Under the pieces are notes generated by a model. The model saw nothing but the letters and a program-made list of their open reading frames with translations. It did no database searches and was not told the origin of the DNA. Source: Bacillus sp. JCM 19058 (GTDB lineage Bacteria > Bacillota > Bacilli > Bacillales_H > Bacillaceae_D). From it: 64,000 nt of DNA. The stretch is from positions 15,826-79,825 of the forward strand of contig BAXO01000012.1 in assembly GCA_001310555.1 (NCBI GenBank). The letters run 5' to 3'. This document shows, piece by piece, positions 10,413 to 18,252 of this stretch. The translations under genes were made by a program, and so were the position numbers. The first letter of the stretch is position 1, and each line of letters starts with the position of its first letter.

Positions 10413-10583
10413 GTGGATAATGCAGTGGGTATCGGTGCCATTATTGTGGGGATTATGATATGTTTTGATGTCTACTTCGGTTCTTCTAAAGAATCCACCA
10501 GTCATCATGTAGTTGGATGCGGGCTTATATTACTATTGATTTTTGTATTAGTCGTTGCATTAATTACATCCATAAGCTATTGA
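10413..10583 (+). CDS. Possible small two-helix membrane protein
   Basis: GTG-initiated frame of 56 codons with two hydrophobic stretches (AVGIGAIIVGIMICF and VVGCGLILLLIFVLVVALI) joined by a short polar loop. The ribosome site is weak (AAGG). The strong hydrophobic pattern is the only argument for coding. It lies between the RadC-like and HEPN-motif genes. Confidence 0.35.
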   Translation: MDNAVGIGAIIVGIMICFDVYFGSSKESTSHHVVGCGLILLLIFVLVVALITSISY

Positions 10584-10606
10584 CATAAAGTGCATTTGAA
10601 ATAACG

Positions 10607-10628
10607 GGGACAGCTTTCTGGTTGTCCC
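10607..10628 (+). terminator. GGGACA/TGTCCC hairpin
   Basis: GGGACA (10607-10612) and TGTCCC (10623-10628) form a six-pair stem with a 10-nt loop. No clear T run follows on the plus strand. Similar GGGAC stems occur at 11542 and 15426 in the island. Confidence 0.35.
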
Positions 10629-10707
10629 TCTAATATTAAACTATCGGTTATTTTCAAATACACATTACTTAAGCATAATAATTTACCAATGGAAGGAATG
10701 TTTATAT

Positions 10708-11364
10708 ATGAAAAGAGGAAAAGAGCTTATATACGATATATTAGTACTTAATCCTTTATCTAACTTTAGTGAGTATGCTACATATATCGAAAAAAACCTT
10801 GAACAGGAAGCTAAAAAATATGAGAAACAATTAGCTGAATTTGACCATGAAGAAGTTACCGAAGAATGGGAAAAAGAATTTGAAGATATGGTTGAATCAG
10901 TATTAGATGATATGACGCCTTTTACTCATTACTTTCCTGAAATAATGCGTTCTTCATTACTGATAAGTGTGTATGCATTTTTTGAGGAAAAATTAATTTC
11001 CACATGTAAAGGCGAAAAGAATAGTCTACAATTTTCTAATATTAGAGGTAACAGCACAATTGAAAGGGCACAAATATATATTGAAAAGGTTATGAAAATT
11101 GACTTCCCATCCAATAATAAACATTGGAAATTTCTACGCAATGTAAATAAAATTCGAAATTGCTTCGTACATAACGGGGGTAAGATAAATAAAGATAAGA
11201 GTGAAAGGTTAAATAACATTATAGAGGATATGGATAACATACATGTTAACGAGCGTGGGAAAATTGTTATAGAGAAGGATTTTATTGAAGGAATGATAAT
11301 GCATGTGGATAGTTTCCTATCGATGCTATATTTAGAAACTGACATCCTTGCAAAAAGGAAATAA
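10708..11364 (+). CDS. HEPN-motif protein (RX4H), uncharacterised
   Basis: Intact 218-aa soluble protein, all helical by composition. Residues 150-155 read RNCFVH, fitting the R-X4-6-H catalytic motif of HEPN ribonucleases (RN, four-residue spacing to His, in a helix following NKIRNCFVHNGG). An acidic stretch (residues 45-70) and a conserved-looking hydrophobic helix (SSLLISVYAFFEEKLI) precede it. HEPN proteins often act as toxins or defence nucleases; this function is inferred from the motif and the location in an island with a restriction system. The ATG has GGAAGGAATG upstream. No obvious antitoxin (MNT-type) gene is adjacent. Confidence 0.6.
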   Translation: MKRGKELIYDILVLNPLSNFSEYATYIEKNLEQEAKKYEKQLAEFDHEEVTEEWEKEFEDMVESVLDDMTPFTHYFPEIMRSSLLISVYAFFEEKLISTCKGEKNSLQFSNIRGNSTIERAQIYIEKVMKIDFPSNNKHWKFLRNVNKIRNCFVHNGGKINKDKSERLNNIIEDMDNIHVNERGKIVIEKDFIEGMIMHVDSFLSMLYLETDILAKRK

Positions 11365-11541
11365 CCTGGGGTTCACTAGCTGCATATATAATAGGATTGT
11401 CTACACCTACTAGACCTAATTTTATATCGTATACCGTAATAAACCCATACAGAACAAGGGTTCCCACGCAGGATGCACTTTGTTGCAAAATATGATTACA
11501 TTGGCTGACGCTGAGTGAGGAGATACAACTTTCTTAAGAAA

Positions 11542-11567
11542 AGGGACATAAGCATGGCTTTGTCCCT
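11542..11567 (-). terminator. Terminator of the 11.6-12.2 kb gene
   Basis: On the minus strand AGGGACA pairs with TGTCCCT (11542-11548 with 11561-11567), followed by TTTTC. It lies just past the stop codon at 11570. Confidence 0.6.
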
Positions 11568-11569
11568 AG

Positions 11570-12162
11570 CTAGAAATCAATTATTCCAATCCTCATCATA
11601 GTGTATATATTCACCATATTCGTCCAAAGTATACTTTTATTGAATAAATATAACTCGAGATTTTGGTGATATTTCTCGGGTAAGCATTTCTTTCCCACTT
11701 CAAATTCACGAACATCTTTTATGCTACATCCAATAATATCTGCAACCTGTGAGTCACTTAAACCTTCATAGGCTCGTTTAACACGAAGCATCATGTGAAT
11801 TGGTGCAGAAGCAATATTATCTCCTATAAGTAACATTCGGGCTCCTTCTGGTTTTAACTTCTCCTCTAACTCAAAAAAAATACAGTTTCATCACGAATGA
11901 AATCCATAATCAATGTATTTTCCTTTTCTGTGGAATAATAATCCTCCACCTGTTTCTCATAATCTAGTTTTGTTATAAGATGTTTTACAAAAGCACCCAG
12001 TTCTTCATTGCTTTGGTTACTCATTACTCTTTCTTCAATTTTCTCCATAGCATAATCATCAATAATCTGATGAATATCACTACAGCTTAAACTAACCGAA
12101 GCCTTAACTTCCTTGAGTATACCCTTTAATTCCGCATAAGATTGTTCTGCTTCTTTGTTCAA
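11570..12162 (-). CDS. Uncharacterised helical protein with HTH-like C-terminal part, frameshifted
   Basis: Two ORFs (12162-11866 and 11836-11570) join across an 8-T run on the coding strand near 11875 (6 or 9 would keep frame: VFFELEEKLKPEGARML). The product is about 197 aa. The N-terminal two thirds are helical and charged. The C-terminal part (LSDSQVADIIGCSIKDVREFE) looks like a helix-turn-helix of the Cro/XRE kind. The TTG start at 12162 has AAAGGAGAG 8 nt upstream. No partner gene or known family was recognised; a role in island regulation or replication is possible. Confidence 0.5.
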
Positions 12163-12487
12163 TTTACTTCTCTCCTTTATTGGCAGGTATAATTACATTC
12201 ATTACTGAGACCATCCCATAGATTCAGTAAGCTTTAATAAGCTAAGGTACATCGGGTGGCAGTTATTTTCTTCTAAGGTACTTTGAGTTAGCAGACAAAT
12301 CCGTCACATGCTAACAATGCCTATTGTGTTGCTTAGTTGATATTTTTGTATTAATTGGCATCTTTATCTACTTCGAATAATGGTGACGGCGAGGTACTGA
12401 ATCGCTAATACAGATAATTGTTATTAACTTCCTGTTTAATGGGAAAACGGCTCTGAGTGCATACTACTCCCTGTGAAAAAGTGCATA
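12163..12487. other. Gene-free stretch in the island
   Basis: About 320 bp, AT-rich, stops in all frames at short intervals. It holds the ribosome site and probably the promoter of the minus-strand gene at 12162. Nothing else was recognised. Confidence 0.5.
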
Positions 12488-12735
12488 TTAATAGCATTTC
12501 TGCACAAAGAGTAGTTTTCGAGTCAACATTCCCGTTCCTAATTGGTAGGGTATCCGTATCGTCATGCTCGTACTAACCAGCTTACTAATCTGTTCTCTAC
12601 TTATTTCGAGAACCTTTGATTTAGAAAGCAAACACTTTGCAGGTACTTCCAACGCCCCACCTGCTTCAATCAACATCTGTTGAAATCTACGTGTTCCTCC
12701 ATTCGTCTAATTCCCTCATATAAAAGAAGGAACTG
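12488..12735 (-). pseudogene. Degraded gene fragment
   Basis: A 62-codon frame (MLIEAGGALEVPAKCLLSKS ...) continues upstream after a frame change near 12680 into YEGIRRMEEHVDF. There is no plausible ribosome site for the short frame. Reads as the remains of a gene or as a gene broken by sequence errors. Product not recognised. Confidence 0.3.
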
Positions 12736-12785
12736 AACCCCCGCAACTTATATTTTGTACGCTTGGTACAGAGGCATCGTTGCGT

Positions 12786-12946
12786 TTATCCTCCTGACGT
12801 ACCAGATGGAAGTACGATTTCTATCTGTTCCGTATGGACTTTTTGTGACATTGGCTCCATATCACCTTGCCAGTATTTTGAATACGCTGTTGCCAGGCCA
12901 TTCCAGCTAAGTATTTAATTTTGTTTGTTTTTGCTACAACTAACAT
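12786..12946 (-). pseudogene. Short frameshifted gene or remnant
   Basis: From ATG 12946 the minus strand reads MLVVAKTNKIKYLAGMAWQQ and then, after restoring one A near 12870 (AAGG for AAAGG), GDMEPMSQKVHTEQIEIVLP, ending at TAA 12786-12788. The rejoined 50-aa protein has normal composition, so it may be a real small gene. Family unknown. It diverges from the XRE regulator at 13038. Confidence 0.35.
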
Positions 12947-12979
12947 ATTCCATTAAGGACACAAAGTCAAGCAAATTCG

Positions 12980-13003
12980 TTTCCGATTTGGAAATATTAT
13001 GAT
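12980..13003 (+). promoter_or_regulatory. Candidate operator and -10 of the regulator-recombinase operon
   Basis: A perfect inverted repeat TTTCC-GATTT-GGAAA at 12980-12994 lies 44-58 bp upstream of the XRE start and directly abuts a TATGAT-like -10 box at 12998-13003. It could bind the XRE protein encoded next to it (autoregulation), as is usual for such regulators. No good -35 is seen. Confidence 0.35.
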
Positions 13004-13037
13004 ACATTAATCATAGATGAAAAGGGAGGAATTAGAT

Positions 13038-13604
13038 ATGCCAAATGCATACCAAGTAAATGAACAAGATTTAATTGAACTTCGAAACAAGAAATTAGGG
13101 GGGCGAATTAAATGGATAAGGGAGATGGCTTCTAATAATAACAATGGTTTGTACAAACAAGCTAAAGTGGCTAAGGATATTGGTATTACAGCTTCAAGCC
13201 TAGCTAAATTGGAAACAGATTTTGCAAAGAATCCTAGCTTAGATGTACTTCAAAGAATAAGTAAATACTTTAACATCCCAATAAGTGCATTTTTTGATGT
13301 GTACTATGAACAGCCCGAGCAGTTTACTATTTTTGGTTCAAATGATAACCAGTTAAACAATGACCCATTATTTAAACAAAATTACCAAGCAAATATTTCT
13401 TGTACTATAAGCTCATTAAATAGTGAACATGAGATTACAATTAATGAAACCTTGCATTTATCTTCCTTGGAATTAGATGAATTTCAGGAGGAAATATTAT
13501 TCATTGTCAACAAGGCAAGGAGACGACAGAAAAGTTGGTCCAATAAAATTGTTACCCTTAAAAATTTACAAAACAAAAAGGAAGGAAGAGAGAAAAATGA
13601 CTAA
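13038..13604 (+). CDS. XRE-family transcriptional regulator next to the recombinase
   Basis: DNA-binding regulator of about 188 aa. Residues roughly 20-80 form a Cro/XRE helix-turn-helix (LGGRIKWIREMA ... AKVAKDIGITASSLAKLE ... LDVLQRISKYFNIPISAFF), followed by a C-terminal region without known motif. The start is ATG 13038, with GGGAGGA 8 nt upstream, rather than ATG 13017. The stop overlaps the next start by 8 nt, making an operon with the small protein and the serine recombinase. It likely controls excision or integration of the island. Confidence 0.85.
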   Translation: MPNAYQVNEQDLIELRNKKLGGRIKWIREMASNNNNGLYKQAKVAKDIGITASSLAKLETDFAKNPSLDVLQRISKYFNIPISAFFDVYYEQPEQFTIFGSNDNQLNNDPLFKQNYQANISCTISSLNSEHEITINETLHLSSLELDEFQEEILFIVNKARRRQKSWSNKIVTLKNLQNKKEGREKND

Positions 13605-13787
13605 TCTAGCATCAAAAGATATGGAGGTAAAGGAAGACTTAAGCTCAATAAATAAACAAAAAAAAGCTTTCTTAACGCATTTGCTTCTATAGCAAACAAA
13701 GTGATGAACGAATATCACAGTAGCACTCATGAACAAGTCAAAAAGGAAGATAAAATTCCAAATCAATCGGAGGAGGAGCAAGTATGA
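13597..13787 (+). CDS. Small protein between regulator and recombinase, frameshifted
   Basis: The ATG at 13597 overlaps the XRE stop and the TGA at 13785-13787 overlaps the recombinase ATG, so the three genes look translationally coupled. The frame is broken at an 8-A run near 13665. Corrected, the second half reads SFLNAFASIANKVMNEYHSS. The product is about 63 aa, charged and helical. Its position directly before the recombinase suggests a recombination directionality or accessory factor, but this rests on context only. Confidence 0.5.
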
Positions 13788-15349
13788 ATATTATGAATGC
13801 CGCTATTTATGCTCGTGTCAGTACTGAGGAACAGGCTACAGATGGTTATAGCGTTAAGGCACAAAGGGATGCTTTGTCGGATTATGCACGCAAAAATAAT
13901 TTAAATATTATTGATGAGTATATAGACGAAGGAAAAAGTGGAAAAAGTATTTCTGGAAGACCACAAATGACGAAACTGCTTAAAGATGCTGCTCAAAAGA
14001 AATTTGATACTGTCATCATTTATAAGCTTGACCGTCTTGCTAGAAAAACAAGAGATTCACTGGTAATTGCTGAAACATTAAATAATCATGGAGTACAACT
14101 CATCAGCTTATCTGAAAGCATTGATACAAGTACTCCTCATGGACGAATGTTTTATACCGTATTAAGCTCTTTGGCGGAAATGGAAAGAGAGCAAATAGTT
14201 GGTCGTGTGAAGATGGGCATGACACAAAGAGCCAAAGAAGGGAAATGGAATGGCGGTCAATGTATAGGCTATGATTCCAAGGATAAGCAACTTTTTGTAA
14301 ATCCTAATGAAGCTATAATTGTAAAAGAGATATTCCAACTTGCCGACAAGGGGTATGGATACAAAAAGATAACAGGAATCATTAATCGTAAAGGATATAA
14401 AACGAAAAAGGGAAATGAGTTCTCCATTGCAACAGTAAAGGGGGTATTAGACAACCCCATGTATATTGGAAAACTCCGATTCAATCAACATGAAAATTGG
14501 GCTGAAAAAAGAAGAAAAGGGAAAAACAAGGAGCCTATTATAGTTGATGGAATACACGAGCCAATTATCGATAAAGAATTATGGGATAGTGTACAACTAA
14601 AAAGACAAGGACGTTCATATAAAGCTGTACAGTCCTCCAAACCTTATTTTCTATCTAAACTTATACGTTGTCCACAATGTGGTGCTGGAATGGTATCTGC
14701 AAAGTCCAGAGGGAGAACTAAAACTTATCGTTATTATGTATGTGGCACCTTCCATAACAAAGGGTCATCCGTATGTTCATCGAATAGTATAAATGCAGAT
14801 ATTGCTGAGGCACAAGTACTAGATGAAATTAAACGCATTGTAACAGACTCTAGCTTCATCAAACAATTGGTCGCAAAGTTGAATCAGGAAAGGGAACACG
14901 CCATTGAACCGTTAATTAAACAAAAGGAATATATTGAATCAAGAATAAAACAAAATGAGACCTATATTGCGAATATTACTGATAAGCTAATGAAAGACCC
15001 TGATTTAGTTTCCTCTTTTGCAGAAAGATTAAAAGAGCAGCAAAGTGAGAAAATATCTAACCAGAAACAGCTGGAGGAAGTTGAGGAAGAGCTTACCAAC
15101 ATCAATACAAAACCAATTGACTTAATGGCTCTTCACCATCTTATTAAAAATATTGATGAAATACTGGACAAAGTGAGTGGCGAGGAAAAGAAGGAACTTT
15201 TACGTATGATTGTGGAACAGATTGAGATTACGCCTTCGGCTGAGATAAGGACCCATGGAAGACAGAAAGGACGAGAGGTTACTAATATTAAGTTATACTT
15301 TGACTTTACTCCTGAAGCAGTAAAAAAAAGTCAAAAAGCCTTCTCCTAA
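13784..15349 (+). CDS. Large serine recombinase (integrase/excisionase of the island)
   Basis: Site-specific recombinase that cuts and rejoins DNA through a serine nucleophile. Intact, 521 aa. The resolvase domain starts IYARVSTEEQ with catalytic Ser13 and carries KLDRLARKTRD (about 81-91) and EMEREQIVGR. A recombinase DNA-binding domain follows (IINRKGYKTKKG ... GVLDNPMYIGKL, 199-230), then a zinc ribbon with C296, C299, C320 and C331 and a coiled coil (about 350-460). It has GGAGGAGGA directly upstream. The gene points at and ends 110 bp from the 3' end of rlmH, the same arrangement of serine recombinase and target gene as in staphylococcal SCC elements. It is not obviously CcrA, CcrB or CcrC; assignment to a subclass needs a phylogeny. 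Confidence 0.93.
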   Translation: MNIMNAAIYARVSTEEQATDGYSVKAQRDALSDYARKNNLNIIDEYIDEGKSGKSISGRPQMTKLLKDAAQKKFDTVIIYKLDRLARKTRDSLVIAETLNNHGVQLISLSESIDTSTPHGRMFYTVLSSLAEMEREQIVGRVKMGMTQRAKEGKWNGGQCIGYDSKDKQLFVNPNEAIIVKEIFQLADKGYGYKKITGIINRKGYKTKKGNEFSIATVKGVLDNPMYIGKLRFNQHENWAEKRRKGKNKEPIIVDGIHEPIIDKELWDSVQLKRQGRSYKAVQSSKPYFLSKLIRCPQCGAGMVSAKSRGRTKTYRYYVCGTFHNKGSSVCSSNSINADIAEAQVLDEIKRIVTDSSFIKQLVAKLNQEREHAIEPLIKQKEYIESRIKQNETYIANITDKLMKDPDLVSSFAERLKEQQSEKISNQKQLEEVEEELTNINTKPIDLMALHHLIKNIDEILDKVSGEEKKELLRMIVEQIEITPSAEIRTHGRQKGREVTNIKLYFDFTPEAVKKSQKAFS

Positions 15350-15425
15350 AGATGGCGAGCTATGCTCCTAATAGTAACATTGATTTGTCGCCCTTAAATA
15401 AAGTGAATCCAACAGAAAAAGAGCT

Positions 15426-15447
15426 AAGGGACACATTGAGGTCCCTT
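15426..15447 (-). terminator. Terminator between rlmH and the recombinase gene
   Basis: AAGGGAC (15426-15432) pairs with GTCCCTT (15441-15447). On the minus strand it is followed by AGCTCTTTTT, so it ends rlmH transcripts; on the plus strand it follows the recombinase. It lies beyond the att core, hence on the island side. Confidence 0.65.
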
Positions 15448-15459
15448 TCAGTTTTACCC

Positions 15460-15477
15460 TCACTTATGATACGCCTC
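15460..15477 (-). other. SCC-type attachment core at the 3' end of rlmH
   Basis: The last codons of rlmH on the minus strand read GAGGCGTATCATAAGTGA. This matches the attachment core known for staphylococcal SCC elements at the 3' end of the same gene (form GARGCNTATCATAARTGA as I recall it). Encoded residues are EAYHK and stop. A second copy, expected at the far end of the island, was not found in 1-15459. Confidence 0.65.
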
Positions 15478-15937
15478 CCCCCTCACAATCCGAAACGCTC
15501 GGTAAATCTGCTCGAGTAAAATCAATCGCATGAGCTGGTGTGGAAAAGTCATTTTTGAAAAGGAGAGTTGTTCGTCAGCGCGCTCTAGAACTTCGTTTGA
15601 CAAGCCAAGTGAGCCGCCGATGACAAAGCAAATTTTACTTTTCCCGTATATGGCGAGCTTATCTATTGTATCGGCGAGCTGCTCGGAGGTTTTCATCCTC
15701 TTCGATAGCTAGGGCAATGACGTGGGTATCGTCCGATATTTTATTGAGGATGCGTGCGCCTTCCTTTTGCTTGACTTTGAGCATTTCCTGCTCACTGAGG
15801 GTTTCAGGGGCTTTTTCGTCGGGGACTTCGACAATGTTTATTTTGGCGTAGGCGGTGAGGCGCTTGCTGTATTCGTTGATGCCTTGCTGTAAGTATTTTT
15901 CCTTCAGTTTGCCGACGGTGATGATTGAGATATTCAC
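15460..15937 (-). CDS. rlmH: 23S rRNA (pseudouridine1915-N3)-methyltransferase RlmH, frameshifted
   Basis: SPOUT-class methyltransferase that modifies pseudouridine 1915 of 23S rRNA (yydA in B. subtilis, orfX in staphylococci). The N-terminal half ([20 protein letters not shown]) and C-terminal half ([30 protein letters not shown], ending RGEAYHK) are in different frames meeting near 15690. The span is 478 nt against 480 expected for the usual 159 aa, so two bases are missing around IALAIE(GK)MKTSEQ. The C-terminus is intact, as expected if integration regenerates the gene end. Confidence 0.93.
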
Positions 15938-15961
15938 ACTGTGTGTACTCCTTTGTTTTAG

Positions 15962-16259
15962 TTATCCACAGGACTTATCCACATATCAACAGTTTAGCGT
16001 AAGGGCTGTTTCGTTATTGTGTATACAGCGGTTTTTGGGCAGTAGCTGCAGGTTGTGGATAGTTGTTTTTTTTGGTTGTTGTCTTTTCGATGATTGGCAG
16101 GGCTTCGTCTTCGTCCATAATGGTGTCCATGGCAAGCTCGACGTGCTCTTGGCAGGCGTAGGTCATTGGTTTCCGTCCTCTCTGATTTCCTGTTTTATTA
16201 TACCATAATTGGTTATCCTCTTGTTGATGCTTCGGCTATTCACATCGGGATGTGGATAA
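15962..16259. promoter_or_regulatory. DnaA-box cluster next to rlmH
   Basis: Consensus DnaA boxes TTATCCACA occur at 15962-15970 and 15975-15983 and, in reverse orientation, TGTGGATAA at 16251-16259, with a near-match TGTGGATAG at about 16055. Three exact boxes in 300 bp is far above chance. A DnaA-box cluster upstream of yydA (rlmH) is known in B. subtilis as one of several that help restrain initiation. Confidence 0.7.
15994..16166 (-). CDS. CxxH/CxxC small zinc-binding type protein, frameshifted
   Basis: Conserved small protein usually found next to rlmH in Bacillaceae. ATG 16166 begins MTYACQEHVELAMDTIMDED, with CQEH as the CxxH motif. After an 8-A run on the coding strand near 16075 (9 would keep frame) the product continues TTCSYCPKTAVYTITKQPLR with the CxxC motif and stops at 15994. 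The span is 173 nt against 174 needed. Too short to be noticed without repairing the frame. Function unknown; a zinc site formed by CxxH and CxxC is likely. Confidence 0.7.
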
Positions 16260-16560
16260 GTTGAATGTGGGTGTAGTCGGGTTGCCTGTGGAAAGCTTCG
16301 AACGTTAAGTGAAAATCTCCGTCCGTCGGTGTTCTCTTAGGGGTTTAACGTCTGAGTGATCATTTCCCTTGCATGAAGTTGGATTTTACTCCTCGCTACT
16401 CCAACCATTAATTGGCGACCAACTATCGCAGGCGTTCAACAAAACCCCAAAAAGAAAAAACAGTCTGAGTTCTTATAAAATCCAAAACTCGGACTGTTTT
16501 ATGGCTAGTTGATTCAGATTGCTGATGCTTCCTACCTGTTTGACTAGGGTGACTCTACAA
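16167..16560. other. Intergenic region between htrA and the CxxH/CxxC gene
   Basis: Holds one DnaA box (16251-16259) and the htrA terminator (16455-16500). No supported gene. The plus-strand frame at 15855-16208 is a shadow of the two minus-strand genes. Confidence 0.6.
16455..16500 (-). terminator. htrA terminator
   Basis: AAAACAGTCTGAGTT (about 16457-16471) and AACTCGGACTGTTTT (16486-16500) form a long stem with one G-T or mismatch. On the minus strand, T-rich sequence follows (TGTTTTTTC). Confidence 0.7.
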
Positions 16561-17775
16561 TTAATAGCTTTGCAGCTCGGCTAATGTAATTTGCACGGTT
16601 TCGAGGCTACCGTCGCGATAGTAGTTGATTTCGACCTGGTCGCCGATTTCCTTTTCCGTGTAAAGGAATTTGCGGAGGGCGTGCCCGTCTTCGATTTCTT
16701 CGCCGTCAATTTCGACGATGACATCGTATTCCTTTAGTCCGGCTTTATCGCTGATGACATTGGTGTCACTCCGATGACGACAGCTCCACCTTTGACATCG
16801 TCAGGAAGGTTCAACGTTTGCTTCCAATACTGGCTTGGAATTTCAGACAAAGAACGGATGGCGACGCCTAGCTGTGGACGGCGAACTTCGCCGAATTTCT
16901 CCAAATCCTCGATGACCGGTAGGGCAATTTGCGTTGGAATCGCAAAGCCGATGCCTTCGACGGCACTTTGGGCAATTTTCATTGAGTTAATGCCGATCAC
17001 TTGGCCTTCAATGTTAATTAAAGCTCCACCGCTATTCCCTGGGTTGATTGCCGCATCGGTCTGGAGCACTTCTGCGTGCCAGTCAATCTCGCCATTTCCC
17101 GTTAAATCGACAGGAATGCTTCGTTCTGTTGCGCTAATAATCCTTGTGTCACGGAGCTAGCAAAGCTCAGTCCGAGTGGATTACCGATGGCAATCGCCGG
17201 CTCGCCAACCTTGAGCGAATCAGAGTTTCCAAACTCGGCGACCGTCTCGATGCCTTCTGCATCAATTTCGAGGACAGCCAAGTCCGTGAGCGCATCGCTG
17301 CCGATAACCTCTGCCGGCACGCGAGTCCCGTCCGTCAGACTAACCTCTAGCTCATTGGCGCGCTCAATGACATGATTGTTCGTCACGACATAGGCTTTGC
17401 CGTCCTCCACCTTATAGATGACACCCGAGCCTGTTCCTTCACCCGACTGCTGCGAGAAGAAATCCGCCTGCTGCATATTGATTACACCGACTACAGCATC
17501 AGATACCTTTTCGACGACATTCGTCACCTCGGAGCTGACATTCAGATTGACGGTTTGCGTATTTTCATCGATGACCGGTGCTTCTTCCTGAACCGCCTCC
17601 TCCTTTTCTGTGGCAAGCTCGTAAGGGAACCAGCCGATGCTTGACAGAAGCGGGGCAGTCGCTAAAACGAGTACGGCACCAATAATCGCTCCACCGAATG
17701 CAGAAAGCGCCGAGCCTCTTCCTTTCTTTCTCTTAGACGAACGTTCCTCTGTTTCATAATTATCATAGTACCCAT
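16561..17775 (-). CDS. htrA: HtrA/DegP-like membrane-anchored serine protease, frameshifted
   Basis: Cell-envelope quality-control protease at the end of the wal cluster (yyxA position). The inferred start ATG 17775 has GAGGGTG upstream. The cytoplasmic N-terminus ([19 protein letters not shown]) is followed by one membrane helix ([17 protein letters not shown]). The trypsin-like domain has NNHVIE (His), LTDLAVL (Asp) and [10 protein letters not shown] (Ser), and a C-terminal PDZ domain follows ([19 protein letters not shown]). Frame breaks near 17768, 17130 and 16760 each need one added base. Rejoined length is about 404 aa. Short ORFs in this span are pieces of this gene. Confidence 0.88.
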
Positions 17776-18252
17776 ACTTGCACCCTCTTTCTCATAATCT
17801 GAACCTGTACGACTAAAGTAGGTGGAATCCTTAGTCCCAATCGAGCCTGACTGTGCTTTGCCAGACTGATTTAAGGAAGGATTTTCACGCACTTTTTGCC
17901 TGGTTCCAGACACCGTGATACGTTCTTCTCCCCCTATAAATGATTGGAATTTAAAATATTTTTCTGTGCATTTATTATACCTCCAAAAAACAGGAGATTT
18001 CTACTAGCTGACATGTATTTCTGAAATTTTTGATACTCTTTATAGAATTGCCAATATTATTGACTCGTAATCCCCACAATTAACCAAACTTAGCCGCTTC
18101 TGTCCATCTTTATCCCTAAAAAAAATCTTCCATAATCATAAAAAAAACACCGTATAAACGGCGTTTTAACTAATAAATTGATCCCACACTCGTTCATACT
18201 TCCTGATTTTATGCAGGGGAGCGCGAGTTATCCAAGTAATCTGCCTTATGTA
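17776..18252. other. walJ-htrA intergenic region
   Basis: About 480 bp with no supported gene. It contains the walJ terminator (18141-18166) and the upstream region of htrA. An ORF start at 17913 merely extends the htrA frame upstream through unlikely codons. Confidence 0.6.
18141..18166 (-). terminator. Terminator of the wal operon
   Basis: On the minus strand AACGCCGT-TTAT-ACGGTGTT (18147-18166) is followed by seven or more T. It lies 90 bp past the walJ stop. Confidence 0.75.

Noticed and set aside
12994..13005. Possible second att copy (TTATGATAC)
   Set aside because: Only about nine bases in common with the rlmH core and it coincides with the -10 box of the regulator operon.
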